DNA from: Janthinobacterium sp.
Lineage (GTDB): Bacteria; Pseudomonadota; Gammaproteobacteria; Burkholderiales; Burkholderiaceae_D
Direction of reading: 5' to 3'
DNA: 57,844 bases
Assembly: GCA_003133225.1 (NCBI GenBank)
Contig: PKWL01000081.1
Span: 12,641 to 70,484 of the forward strand
Below the pieces are notes generated by a model. It saw only the letters and a program-made list of their open reading frames with translations, did not search any database and was not told the DNA's origin. Below are positions 16,329 through 24,812 of the stretch, piece by piece; positions within the stretch are counted from its first letter, which is position 1, and each line of letters opens with the position of its first letter. The position numbers and the translations under genes are program-made.

Positions 16329-16963
16329 TCATCGCCATCGCCAATCAAAATGGGACGGCCAGCGATCGCACCGTTGCCCATAACCTGGCGGTGCTGCGTG
16401 CGGGCAGCGGCCGCAAGGTATTACTAATCGACACCGACCCAAAGAAGACTTCATTGGCGTGGAGTAGTGAGCGCGGCGCCGCCGGAATCTGGCCCGGTGT
16501 GCCGGCGCGCGCCATCACCGGGCGCGACCTGCAGACGGAGCTTGCAAACCTGCTACTTTACTACAACGATGTCATGATCGATATAGAGGGGCGCGACATG
16601 CTCGACTGCCGCCCGGCCCTGATCGCTGCCCGGCTGGTCATCGTCCCGCTGTGGGTAGATCAGGTCAATTTGGATCGCGAATACAATCTAATCTCCCAAT
16701 TGAATTCGGCGCGCATGTTCAACCCTGGCCTGCACGTGCTGTTTGTCATTGTCGGCGGCCAGTCGGACCCGTCGGACGACGAGCTGGCCGCAATTCGCGC
16801 TTATGTGTCTTGCGTGATGTCCGCCACCCTGGCTCGCACCGTGATACATCAGCCGGCGGCATCCCATCTGGCTTGTCGTCTGGGACGCTGTATTTGCGAC
16901 GGTGCCGGGGGGCGCACGGTGGTCGAAATGAACGCTCTATACCGGGAAGTGTACGGCAAGTAA
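16325..16963 (+). CDS. ParA/MinD-like protein with degenerate P-loop, copy A
   Basis: A 212-residue protein beginning IIAIANQNGTASDRT, aligning with the ParA N-terminus IIAIANQKGGVGKTT. Both diagnostic lysines of the deviant Walker A motif are lost (K to N and K to D), as are its glycines. Walker A' (VLLIDTDPKKTSLAW) and the Walker B region (DVMIDIEGRD) remain recognisable. Hence the fold is that of a ParA/MinD ATPase but ATP hydrolysis is doubtful. The TTG start overlaps the stop of the ACT-like gene. Its length is identical to that of the protein at 17819-18457. Confidence 0.75.
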   Translation: MIIAIANQNGTASDRTVAHNLAVLRAGSGRKVLLIDTDPKKTSLAWSSERGAAGIWPGVPARAITGRDLQTELANLLLYYNDVMIDIEGRDMLDCRPALIAARLVIVPLWVDQVNLDREYNLISQLNSARMFNPGLHVLFVIVGGQSDPSDDELAAIRAYVSCVMSATLARTVIHQPAASHLACRLGRCICDGAGGRTVVEMNALYREVYGK

Positions 16964-17068
16964 GAAACGAGGCATCCGTCGATTCCATGGATATTTTCAT
17001 CCTGGCCATAGCGCAGGTCCTGAGCGCGCAACGGCCGCTTTTTCACCCACCAACAGAAAGACCGCAAT

Positions 17069-17818
17069 ATGAATAAATTGATTCTCGCAGCAGCTGTATT
17101 GGCGGCATTGGCCTGCAACTATGCCCGTGCCGAGGGCATAAAGCCTGACAATGAAATCAGCTATAACGCTGCGATCGTGTCCGATTATCGTTACCGAGGC
17201 ATCTCGCAGACCCGCCTCGAGCCGGCTCTGCAAGGCGGGGCCGATTATACGAACAATCCGACCGGTCTTTATGTTGGCACTTGGCTCTCAACCATTCACT
17301 GGATCAAGGATGACGGCGGCAGCGACAATGTCGAGTGGGATCTCTACGGCGGCAAGCGGGGCGAGATCGTCAAGGATGTGAGTTACGATGTGGGTGTGCT
17401 GAGCTACGTGTATCCGTCGAACGACTTGGCTCATGTGCCCGGTTTTGCCAGTGCCGATACGACGGAAATCTACGGCCAACTCGGTTATGGCCCGGCCTAC
17501 ATCAAGTATTCTCTGGCGCTGACCAATCTGTTCGGGTTTGTCGATAGTAAACATAGCGGTTACCTCGACATCGGCGCGAATATCGACCTGAGTCAGGGCT
17601 GGACCGGCAACTTGCACGCCGGTCACCAGAATGTGAGGAGCGACGGCGCCGCCAGCTACAGCGACTGGAAAGTCGGTGTGACCAAAGACTTCGGCATCGT
17701 TACCGGTGCGCTCGCCGTGATCGGCACCAACGCCGACAACACGGTTTATGCGTCGCCGGAGAACGGCAAGTTCCTGGGCAAAACTGCTCTGGTTCTGACT
17801 GTGAGCAAGACGTTCTGA
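17069..17818 (+). CDS. TorF-family putative outer-membrane porin (Gcw_chp family)
   Basis: A 249-residue protein with a signal peptide (NKLILAAAVLAALACNYARA). Directly after it comes the family hallmark SYNAAIVSDYRYRGISQTR and then amphipathic strands (DYTNNPTGLYVGTWLSTI, EIYGQLGYGPAYIKYSLAL, LDIGANIDL) to a terminal aromatic residue (LTVSKTF). The family (TIGR02001) forms small outer-membrane barrels whose solutes are poorly known. It lies 105 bp behind the ParA-like gene on the same strand and probably shares its KdpE-like promoter. A K+-limitation-induced porin would make sense, but that is inference. Confidence 0.85.
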   Translation: MNKLILAAAVLAALACNYARAEGIKPDNEISYNAAIVSDYRYRGISQTRLEPALQGGADYTNNPTGLYVGTWLSTIHWIKDDGGSDNVEWDLYGGKRGEIVKDVSYDVGVLSYVYPSNDLAHVPGFASADTTEIYGQLGYGPAYIKYSLALTNLFGFVDSKHSGYLDIGANIDLSQGWTGNLHAGHQNVRSDGAASYSDWKVGVTKDFGIVTGALAVIGTNADNTVYASPENGKFLGKTALVLTVSKTF

Positions 17819-18457
17819 TCAGCCAATCGCATCGTTGACAACGGCGGGGGCATGGCGCCAGGCCTCTGCCATTTTGGGTCCACGGGTCACAGGTCCCATT
17901 CCCGGCGCCGGGGCGCTGCTAAACACCTGGTGGTACAAATGGCGGACCCGGGCAGCACTTAGCTCAACTGCCCCGTAGCGCTCGTCCTGTTCGAATTGGC
18001 GCTGGAGCGGCCGGTAGGTCACGATGTCGTCGAGCACGAGTGTGTCGGCCAGCCTGGCCGACGAGATCCGTGCCACGAATGCCAGGATGCTGCCCACTTC
18101 GTGCGGCGCCAGCGCCTTTTTCGTGTGCCGGAGCGCCACCAGAACTTGGACCTGCGGGTTGGAATCGAGTGCGCATTTTATACGTTTGAGCAGTGGTTCT
18201 TGCTGCTGCGCCTGCAGCGCCGCCGGGTCCATCAGCACAATGATTACGCTGGCCGTGCTAAAAACTGATTCGCTCTCGTTCGGGTCATCGTCCGAAGCGT
18301 CAAACACGACATCGTCGTACGGCAAGTCCAGCTGCCCCGGCGCATGCGCATGTGGCGCCAGCAGCACTTTGCCGGCCGCGGCGCGCAGTTTGGCCAGTTC
18401 GCGCGCCAGGCTGGACGCGCCCGCTTGATGGTCGATGCTTGCCAGGGCGACGATCAT
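17819..18457 (-). CDS. ParA/MinD-like protein with degenerate P-loop, copy B
   Basis: A 212-residue protein starting MIVALASIDHQAGASSLA, which aligns with the ParA opening but has lost both Walker A lysines (K to D, K to A). Walker A' is also gone (VLLAPHAHAPG), while the strand DDVVFDASDDD sits where Walker B should be. It is therefore even more diverged than copy A and very unlikely to hydrolyse ATP. The final ~25 residues are a Pro/Ala-rich tail. The start codon overlaps the stop of the DapA-like gene by 4 bp (ATGA). It is the last gene of the complement-strand operon and converges on the porin gene. Confidence 0.75.
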   Translation of the reverse strand: MIVALASIDHQAGASSLARELAKLRAAAGKVLLAPHAHAPGQLDLPYDDVVFDASDDDPNESESVFSTASVIIVLMDPAALQAQQQEPLLKRIKCALDSNPQVQVLVALRHTKKALAPHEVGSILAFVARISSARLADTLVLDDIVTYRPLQRQFEQDERYGAVELSAARVRHLYHQVFSSAPAPGMGPVTRGPKMAEAWRHAPAVVNDAIG

Positions 18458-19434
18458 ATATGTTCTGCTAAAAGAGGTTGCGGAGACGGTGAATTTGGCG
18501 CGCGCGAATAGAGCGGCAGCGCCATGATCAGCTTTAACGCGACGGCGAGCTTTTTCTTGCAGGCGTGCGAGACGGGCGTCATGGGAAGCCGAAGTTCTTC
18601 GCGCAGGCGACCTTGCAGCGACAGGGCGGCCTTAAGCGGCGCCGGATTCGGCTCGGAAAAGAGCAGCTTGATCATCGGCAAGAGGTGCCGGAACAGGGCG
18701 CGCGCCCGGTTTAGTTGCTGCGAGCCGATCAGGTCGAACAACTGCACATACAAATCGGGACGGATGTGGGCCGCAGCGGAGAATGCGCCATGCGCACCGG
18801 CGCAAAGGGCCGCGAACAGCATCGCATCGTCGCCGCACAGAACACTGAGCCGGCTCTGGCCGATCAGGTCCGTCAACTGCTGCAGATGGCCACCTGCTTC
18901 TTTGATGGCGCAAAATTGCGGTCGTGCGCTCAAAGCTGCGACGGTCGCGGGTTCCATGTTGACACCGGTCCGCCCCGGGATGTTATACAAGACAATCGGT
19001 TTCGTTGTCTCGGCCGCGACGGCCTCAAAATGGCGCAATATTCCTTCCTGCGATGGCCGCACATACGATGGCGCCGATACCAGATAGCCGATGGTGGCGG
19101 TAGCGTTGAACTGCCTGATTTTCAGGGCTACCGAACGCGTGTCGCTACCGCCAACGCCCATCATCACCGGACAGCGGTCGCGCGCAGTGTCGAGTACGGC
19201 CGCCAGCACCGCCATCTGTTCATCAGCGTCGAGAGAGGCCGCCTCGCCGGTGGCGCCGCAGACCACCAGGCCGTGGACACCACGCACGATCATATCGTTG
19301 GCTAGAGCTTGCAATGCATCGAGATTGAGTTTTCCGCCGGAAAATGGCGTGACGAGCGGAAGCCAGATGCCACGGACAGCGGCGCGGCGAAGGGGAGAGT
19401 GCAAGTATGGGATGGGGCGGTGTGGAGTCGACAT
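18454..19434 (-). CDS. DapA/NanA-family class I lyase (dihydrodipicolinate-synthase-like)
   Basis: A 326-residue TIM-barrel aldolase-type protein. Family motifs are GIWLPLVTPF, VVCGATGEAASL (usual GTTGE, here one Thr is Ala), MGVGGSDT, SAPSYVRPSQEG with the catalytic Tyr, VLYNIPGRTG and the Schiff-base Lys in FCAIKEAGG. Catalysis by pyruvate condensation or cleavage is expected; the substrate could be aspartate semialdehyde or another aldehyde. The Thr-to-Ala change argues against assuming it is the housekeeping DapA. The start at 19434 has GAGG, which overlaps the stop of the ACT-like gene. The stop overlaps the ParA-like gene, so all three are coupled. Confidence 0.85.
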   Translation of the reverse strand: MSTPHRPIPYLHSPLRRAAVRGIWLPLVTPFSGGKLNLDALQALANDMIVRGVHGLVVCGATGEAASLDADEQMAVLAAVLDTARDRCPVMMGVGGSDTRSVALKIRQFNATATIGYLVSAPSYVRPSQEGILRHFEAVAAETTKPIVLYNIPGRTGVNMEPATVAALSARPQFCAIKEAGGHLQQLTDLIGQSRLSVLCGDDAMLFAALCAGAHGAFSAAAHIRPDLYVQLFDLIGSQQLNRARALFRHLLPMIKLLFSEPNPAPLKAALSLQGRLREELRLPMTPVSHACKKKLAVALKLIMALPLYSRAPNSPSPQPLLAEHI

Positions 19435-19441
19435 GATGTCC

Positions 19442-19723
19442 TCAAACGTGCGTGATGCGTCCGATTTCGGCACTGGGCAGGCTGCTAACGAGAGCGCTCA
19501 TCAGGCCCATTGCCAGCAGCGCATCCATGGAAAGCGACAGCCTTATCTTGCGTGCGTGATCGAGGGCCTGGATGCGGATGGGCTGCACGAGGCCATGGAA
19601 GGTGCCGCTCAAAATCCGCAGCAGCGCGCTCATGCTGCCAACGTCGATGGTCAGCTGCATGACTGAGCGAGGCGCACCTTGCGCTCGCATGCGCGTGGGT
19701 GACGTTGAAGGGAGGGGGTCCAT
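19442..19723 (-). CDS. Small ACT-like protein, copy 3
   Basis: A 93-residue diverged member of the family at 13273 and 16005. Shared positions are VMQLTIDVGSMSALLRIL (compare [17 protein letters not shown]), IRIQALDHARKIRLSLSM and LMSALVSSLPSAEIGRI. The predicted beta-alpha-beta-beta-alpha-beta order is kept. It heads a complement-strand operon with the DapA-like and ParA-like genes and is transcribed divergently from kdp across 264 bp holding two sets of KdpE-like boxes. An ACT-like regulator beside a DapA-type enzyme recalls amino-acid feedback domains, but nothing here shows a ligand. Confidence 0.75.
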   Translation of the reverse strand: MDPLPSTSPTRMRAQGAPRSVMQLTIDVGSMSALLRILSGTFHGLVQPIRIQALDHARKIRLSLSMDALLAMGLMSALVSSLPSAEIGRITHV

Positions 19724-19773
19724 AAACAGTCCAATTCCTGAGTTGATCTGATTTGAAGCGTAATCCTTTCAAA

Positions 19774-19824
19774 GTAAAAAACTTCTAAAAAAACACGGCT
19801 GCGCCATAAATGCCGCGTAAAAAC
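19774..19824 (-). promoter_or_regulatory. Paired KdpE-box-like promoter of the third ACT-like gene
   Basis: On the complement strand, box 1 (19824-19803) reads GTTTTTACG-N4-ATTTATGGC and box 2 (19794-19774) reads GTTTTTTTAGAAGTTTTTTAC, starting 30 bp later. The arrangement matches the boxes before 16005 and kdp. Confidence 0.55.
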
Positions 19825-19830
19825 GCTTCA

Positions 19831-19897
19831 ATTTTTACATCCTGTTTACACCGCGCCCCCCTATTTTTACAAATTTTTTAGACCGTTCGTTATAACC
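19831..19897 (+). promoter_or_regulatory. kdp promoter with paired KdpE-type boxes
   Basis: Box 1 (19831-19852) reads ATTTTTACAT-N3-GTTTACACC followed by GCGCCCC. From memory this closely resembles the E. coli KdpE operator (T-rich ATTTTTATAC... TTTACACCCCGCCC). Box 2 (19863-19884) reads ATTTTTACAA-N4-TTTTAGACC, 32 bp downstream. TTATAACC (19890-19897) is the likely -10 region. Confidence 0.65.
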
Positions 19898-19987
19898 TTC
19901 TTAACATCAAAGAGAAGCCCGTGTGAAGTTGTCACAATGAACATGGGATTTTTTGGGGCGATTGGTCTTTTTCAAAGGATGATAGCA

Positions 19988-20080
19988 ATGGACATCGTAT
20001 TTATCGGCGCAATCGTGGTCTTTTTCGTTCTGACCTGTGCCTTTGCGGCGGGCTGTGCGCGACTGGGAGAGCAACAATGA
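19988..20080 (+). CDS. Micro membrane protein preceding kdpF
   Basis: A 30-residue peptide with one membrane segment ([20 protein letters not shown]) and a polar tail (CARLGEQQ). AAGGA lies 8 bp before the ATG, and its TGA overlaps the kdpF ATG (ATGA), so it is translated in series with kdpF. The size and topology match KdpF-like peptides. I recall similar unnamed peptides ahead of kdpF in proteobacteria, but cannot verify this. An in-frame ATG at 19937 would add 17 residues. Confidence 0.7.
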   Translation: MDIVFIGAIVVFFVLTCAFAAGCARLGEQQ

Positions 20081-20166
20081 ACCTCTTTTATGTGATTGGC
20101 GCGCTGGTCTCGGCCGGTCTGCTCGTGTACCTGGTCGTGGCCTTGTTGAAAGCGGAGGAACTATGA
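20077..20166 (+). CDS. kdpF: K+-transporting ATPase small subunit KdpF
   Basis: A 29-residue single-span peptide ([20 protein letters not shown], then LLKAEEL), the size and pattern of KdpF, which stabilises the KdpABC complex in the inner membrane. Its start overlaps the preceding micro-ORF and its stop overlaps the kdpA start (ATGA). The same kdpF-kdpA overlap occurs in many kdp operons. Confidence 0.9.
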   Translation: MNLFYVIGALVSAGLLVYLVVALLKAEEL

Positions 20167-21971
20167 TGACGATGCAATCATTTGTGCTGCTCGCGGTGTT
20201 CCTCCTCGTTCTCCTGGCATTAGCGTACCCGCTTGGCATCGTGCTCACGCGCGTCGGAGACGGCGGTGCGGTGCCCGGTCTGGGCTGGCTCGGCAAGGTC
20301 GAAAAATTTCTGTACCGTATCGCAGGCATTTCGCAAGAGACCGGCATGGGCTGGAAGGCGTATGCGATCGCGCTGCTGGCCTTTAATGCCCTCGGCGCTC
20401 TAGCCGTGTATGGCGTGCAGCGCCTGCAAGGCTGGCTGCCGCTCAATCCGCAAGCGATGCCCAACATCAGCCCGGATTCCGCCTTCAACACGGCCGTCAG
20501 CTTTATCAGCAACACCAACTGGCAAGGTTACAGCGGCGAGCAAGCCATGAGTTATCTGACCCAGATGCTGGTGCTAACCGGGCAGAATTTCTTTTCAGCT
20601 GCCACAGGCATTGCGGTCGCGTTTGCACTGGTCCGAGGGTTCAGCTCGCGTTCAGCGAAGTCGATCGGCAACTTCTGGGTCGATATCACGCGCACGACCT
20701 TGTACATCTTGCTGCCCCTCTCGCTCATTTTTTCCGTGTTCCTGATGGGCCAGGGCGTGATCCAGAACTTCTCCGCCTACAAGGACGTTTCCTTGCTCGA
20801 TGCCGTCACTTATACCCAGCCGAAAAATGGGCCGGACGGCCAGCCACTCAAGGATGCGAAAGGCCAGGTCATCACGGAAACCCTGACGGCCAAGACCCAG
20901 ACCATCGCCATGGGTCCCGTCGCCTCGCAGGAAGCGATCAAGATGCTCGGCACCAACGGCGGCGGCTTTTTCAACGCCAACTCGGCCCATCCTTATGAAA
21001 ACCCAACCGCGTTGTCGAATTTCTTGCAGATGATCTCGATTTTCCTCATCCCCGCCGGCCTGTGTTTCGCCTTCGGGCGCATGGTGGGCGATCTGCGCCA
21101 AGGCTGGGCCGTGCTGGGGGCGATGACCTTGATCTTCGTCGTGATGACGGCAGTCGTGCTGATTGCGGAGCAGCAAGCCCATCCTGGTTTGCTGTCGATG
21201 GGCATTGACCAGAGCGCCAGCGCTTTGCAATCGGGCGGCAATATGGAAGGCAAGGAGACCCGATTCGGCATCAGCGGCTCGGCCCTGTTCGCGGCGATCA
21301 CCACGGCCGCATCCTGCGGGGCAGTCAACGCCATGCACGATTCCTTCATGCCGTTGGGCGGCATGGTGCCGCTGCTATTGATCCAGTTCGGCGAAGTCAT
21401 TTTCGGCGGCGTCGGCTCCGGCCTGTATGGCATGCTGATGTTCGCCATCATGGCCGTCTTCATCGCCGGCCTCATGATTGGGCGCACCCCGGAATACCTG
21501 GGCAAGAAGATCCAGGCCTACGAAATGAAAATGACCTCGATTGCGATCCTCGTCACACCCACCTTGGTATTGGCCGGCACGGCGATCGCAGTCCTGTGTG
21601 ATGCGGGCAAGGCCGGCATCGCCAATCCGGGCGCGCACGGCTTTGCGGAAATCCTGTACGCCTTCAGCTCGGCCGCCAACAACAACGGCAGCGCTTTTGC
21701 CGGCCTGTCGGCCAACACGCCGTTCTACAACATCATGCTGGCAGTGGCCATGTGGTTCGGGCGCTTTGCCATGATCGTGCCGATTCTGGCCGTGGCCGGT
21801 TCGCTGGCCGCGAAGAAACGGCTGCAGGCAAATGCGGGCACGATGCCGACGCACGGCCCGATGTTCATTGGCCTGTTGATCGGTGTCGTGGTGCTGGTAG
21901 GGGTGCTCAATTACGTCCCGGCGTTAGCGCTCGGGCCGATGGTCGAACACCTGCAACTTTTTGCCAAATAA
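20163..21971 (+). CDS. kdpA: K+-transporting ATPase subunit A (channel-like)
   Basis: A 602-residue, ~10-span membrane protein, the K+-translocating subunit of the high-affinity Kdp pump. Visible signatures include [38 protein letters not shown] (first selectivity loop), [16 protein letters not shown] (second), [19 protein letters not shown] (third) and [20 protein letters not shown] (fourth). The four loops form the selectivity filter in the family. The length equals the usual KdpA. ATG 20163 overlaps the kdpF stop; GGAGG at 20154-20158 fits it or the ATG at 20166. A decayed second copy lies at 13.6-14.9 kb. Confidence 0.97.
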   Translation: MMTMQSFVLLAVFLLVLLALAYPLGIVLTRVGDGGAVPGLGWLGKVEKFLYRIAGISQETGMGWKAYAIALLAFNALGALAVYGVQRLQGWLPLNPQAMPNISPDSAFNTAVSFISNTNWQGYSGEQAMSYLTQMLVLTGQNFFSAATGIAVAFALVRGFSSRSAKSIGNFWVDITRTTLYILLPLSLIFSVFLMGQGVIQNFSAYKDVSLLDAVTYTQPKNGPDGQPLKDAKGQVITETLTAKTQTIAMGPVASQEAIKMLGTNGGGFFNANSAHPYENPTALSNFLQMISIFLIPAGLCFAFGRMVGDLRQGWAVLGAMTLIFVVMTAVVLIAEQQAHPGLLSMGIDQSASALQSGGNMEGKETRFGISGSALFAAITTAASCGAVNAMHDSFMPLGGMVPLLLIQFGEVIFGGVGSGLYGMLMFAIMAVFIAGLMIGRTPEYLGKKIQAYEMKMTSIAILVTPTLVLAGTAIAVLCDAGKAGIANPGAHGFAEILYAFSSAANNNGSAFAGLSANTPFYNIMLAVAMWFGRFAMIVPILAVAGSLAAKKRLQANAGTMPTHGPMFIGLLIGVVVLVGVLNYVPALALGPMVEHLQLFAK

Positions 21972-21974
21972 AAC

Positions 21975-22014
21975 TGTGGGCGGCAAAGTGCGCCGTGCGC
22001 CTTTGCCGCCCACA
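21975..22014 (+). promoter_or_regulatory. Perfect 14-bp hairpin between kdpA and kdpB
   Basis: TGTGGGCGGCAAAG (21975-21988) pairs perfectly with CTTTGCCGCCCACA (22001-22014). The loop contains GCGC...GCGC, which can extend the stem. No U-run follows; AAAATAAGGAG leads straight to the kdpB ribosome-binding site. It is more likely an mRNA processing or stability element than a terminator. Confidence 0.7.
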
Positions 22015-22030
22015 AAATAAGGAGCACACC

Positions 22031-24178
22031 ATGTCGCAAGCACGCACGTCAAGCAAAGACTCGACGCACACCGCAACCTCGCCAGGCAAAGACTTGACGC
22101 CTCCCGCAAGCGCGTCACGCCAAGGCTTGACATTGTTCGATTCCGCACTGATCGGCCCGGCCATCGTCGATGCCTTCAGAAAACTGCATCCGCGCACCCA
22201 GTTGCGCAGCCCGGTCATGTTCGTCGTCTATGTCGGCAGCATTATCACGAGCTTGCTGTTCATCCAGGCGTTAGTCGGCCAGGGCGAAGCGAGCCCGGGT
22301 TTCATTGTTGCCACCAGCATCTGGCTCTGGTTCACGGTTCTGTTCGCCAATTTCGCCGAAGCCTTGGCCGAGGGCCGCAGCAAGGCCCAGGCGGCGTCGC
22401 TGCGCAGCTTGAAGCAAACCGTGATGGCCAAGAAACTGGCGACCCCGAAGCATGGCACCACGTGGCTGCCGGTAGCGGGCAGCGATCTGCGCAAGGGCAA
22501 TACCATCTTGGTCGAAGCGGGCGACGTGATCCCCATCGATGGCGACGTGATCGAGGGTGTCGCTTCGGTCGATGAGAGCGCCATCACGGGCGAATCGGCG
22601 CCCGTGATCCGCGAGTCGGGCGGCGACTTTTGCGCCGTCACGGGCGGCACCCGCGTGTTGTCGGATTGGCTGGTGGTGAAGGTGTCCGTCAACCCGGGCG
22701 AGACTTTTCTCGACCGCATGATCGCGATGGTGGAAGGCGCCAAGCGTCAAAAGACGCCCAATGAGATCGCGCTCACCATCTTGCTGGTGGCTTTGACTAT
22801 CATCTTCCTGATCGTGACCGTGACCTTGTTGCCGTTCTCGCTGTTTTCGGTGGAAGCGGCCAAGGCCGGCACGCCCGTCACGATCACGGTCTTGATCGCT
22901 CTCTTGGTCTGCTTGATTCCGACCACCATTGGCGGACTCTTGTCGGCCATCGGCGTGGCCGGCATGAGCCGCATGATGCAGGCCAATGTCATTGCCACCT
23001 CGGGGCGCGCGGTGGAAGCGGCGGGCGACGTCGATGTTTTGCTGCTCGACAAGACCGGCACCATCACCCTGGGCAACCGCCAAGCCGCGGCCTTCCTGCC
23101 CGCGCCGGGCGTGACCGAGCAGCAGTTGGCCGATGTGTCGCAACTGGCGTCCTTGGCCGATGAGACGCCGGAGGGGCGCAGCATCGTGGTCTTGGCCAAG
23201 CAGCGTTTCAACATCCGCGAACGCGAAATGGCCCCTTTGAATCCGACCTTCCTGCCGTTTTCCGCCAACACGCGCATGAGCGGGATCGATGTGGGCGCAC
23301 GCCAAATACGCAAGGGCGCCGCCGAGGCGATCAAAAAACACGTGGAAGGCATGGGCCAGCCTTATCCGGCCCAGGTGGCGCGACTAGTTGACGACATTTC
23401 AAGGCGCGGCAGCACTCCTTTGGTGGTGGCCGATGCGGGGCGCGTCATGGGGGTCGTCGAGCTGAAGGATATCGTCAAGGGCGGCATCAAGGAGCGTTTC
23501 GCTGAACTGCGCCGGATGGGCATCAAGACCATCATGATCACGGGCGATAACAAGCTGACGGCGGCGGCGATCGCGGCCGAAGCGGGCGTCGATGACTTCT
23601 TGGCCGAAGCGACGCCGGAAGAAAAACTGAAACTGATCCGCAGTTACCAGAGCGAAGGGCGGCTGGTGGCGATGACGGGCGACGGCACCAACGACGCGCC
23701 GGCGCTGGCCCAGGCCGACGTGGCGGTGGCGATGAACTCGGGCACCCAGGCGGCAAAAGAGGCGGGCAATATGGTGGACCTCGATTCGAATCCGACCAAG
23801 CTGCTCGAAGTCGTTGAAATTGGCAAGCAAATGCTGATGACGCGCGGCTCCTTGACCACGTTTTCGATCGCCAACGACATCGCCAAGTATTTCGCGATCA
23901 TCCCGGCCGCGTTCGTGGGTACCTATCCGCAGTTAAAAGCGCTGGACGTGATGCACCTGACCAGCCCCTCGTCGGCCATCATGTCGGCCGTGATTTTCAA
24001 TGCTTTGATCATCGTTTTTTTGATCCCGCTCGCGCTCAAGGGTGTGCAATACCGCGCGATCGGCGCCGCCGCGCTGCTGCGGCGCAATCTCTTGATCTAT
24101 GGCGTGGGCGGCATCATCTTGCCCTTTATCGGCATCAAGCTCATTGACCTCGTGCTAGCCGCACTCCATTTAGCCTAA
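22031..24178 (+). CDS. kdpB: K+-transporting P-type ATPase subunit B
   Basis: A 715-residue P-type ATPase, the energy-coupling subunit of Kdp. The phosphorylated residue is Asp340 in DKTGTIT. Also visible are [10 protein letters not shown] in the actuator domain, [10 protein letters not shown] in the nucleotide-binding domain, and TGDNKLTA with [24 protein letters not shown] in the phosphorylation domain. The N-terminus has a ~30-residue Ser/Thr-rich stretch before the first membrane segment, somewhat longer than in E. coli. GGAG lies 6 bp upstream of ATG 22031. It is the third structural gene of the operon. Confidence 0.97.
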   Translation: MSQARTSSKDSTHTATSPGKDLTPPASASRQGLTLFDSALIGPAIVDAFRKLHPRTQLRSPVMFVVYVGSIITSLLFIQALVGQGEASPGFIVATSIWLWFTVLFANFAEALAEGRSKAQAASLRSLKQTVMAKKLATPKHGTTWLPVAGSDLRKGNTILVEAGDVIPIDGDVIEGVASVDESAITGESAPVIRESGGDFCAVTGGTRVLSDWLVVKVSVNPGETFLDRMIAMVEGAKRQKTPNEIALTILLVALTIIFLIVTVTLLPFSLFSVEAAKAGTPVTITVLIALLVCLIPTTIGGLLSAIGVAGMSRMMQANVIATSGRAVEAAGDVDVLLLDKTGTITLGNRQAAAFLPAPGVTEQQLADVSQLASLADETPEGRSIVVLAKQRFNIREREMAPLNPTFLPFSANTRMSGIDVGARQIRKGAAEAIKKHVEGMGQPYPAQVARLVDDISRRGSTPLVVADAGRVMGVVELKDIVKGGIKERFAELRRMGIKTIMITGDNKLTAAAIAAEAGVDDFLAEATPEEKLKLIRSYQSEGRLVAMTGDGTNDAPALAQADVAVAMNSGTQAAKEAGNMVDLDSNPTKLLEVVEIGKQMLMTRGSLTTFSIANDIAKYFAIIPAAFVGTYPQLKALDVMHLTSPSSAIMSAVIFNALIIVFLIPLALKGVQYRAIGAAALLRRNLLIYGVGGIILPFIGIKLIDLVLAALHLA

Positions 24179-24204
24179 CCGCCGGATTAATTTAGGAGTC
24201 CTCC

Positions 24205-24789
24205 ATGCTATCCCCATTCCGCCCCGCCCTCGTCCTGTTTGGTGCGCTCACCTTCATTTGCGGCGTCCTCTATCCGCTCGCCGTGACCGGCATCGGTCAA
24301 ATCGCTTTCCCCGCGCAGGTGGCCGGCAGCATCATCCTTCGCGCCGGCCAGCCGGTCGGATCTGACCTGATCGGGCAGTCGTTCTCATCCCCGAAATACT
24401 TCTGGGGCCGGCCATCGGCCACGAGCCCCATGCCCAACAACGGGGCCGGCTCGACCGGTTCGAATCTGGGGCCGAATAATCCGGCCCAGATCGACGCCGT
24501 GAAGGGGCGCGCCGACGCCCTCAGGGCGGCGGACCCGGGCAATACAGAGCCGATCCCCGTCGATCTGGTCACCGCTTCGGCCAGCGGCCTCGACCCTGAC
24601 ATCAGCATGGCGGGCGCGCTGTATCAGGTGCGGCGCATCGCATCCGCGCGCAAGATGCCCGCGCAGCAGGTGCGCTCGCTGATCGAGAACCACCAGCAGC
24701 GCCAGTATTTCGGTTTTTTTGGCGAGCCATCGGTCAATGTGTTGGCGCTCAATCTGGCGCTCGATGCGAAAACTGCGCATACTCGCTAA
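24205..24789 (+). CDS. kdpC: K+-transporting ATPase subunit C
   Basis: A 194-residue protein with one N-terminal membrane segment (LVLFGALTFICGVLYPLAVTG) and a periplasmic domain. Family motifs are GSDLIGQSFSSPKYFWGRPSA, NNGAGSTGSNLGPNNP, PVDLVTASASGLDPDIS and YQVRRIASAR. KdpC associates with KdpA and KdpB. Length is normal. TAGGAG lies ~6 bp before the ATG, 26 bp after kdpB. Confidence 0.96.
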   Translation: MLSPFRPALVLFGALTFICGVLYPLAVTGIGQIAFPAQVAGSIILRAGQPVGSDLIGQSFSSPKYFWGRPSATSPMPNNGAGSTGSNLGPNNPAQIDAVKGRADALRAADPGNTEPIPVDLVTASASGLDPDISMAGALYQVRRIASARKMPAQQVRSLIENHQQRQYFGFFGEPSVNVLALNLALDAKTAHTR

Positions 24790-24812
24790 ATTGAACCGCA
24801 CAAGACTGATCC

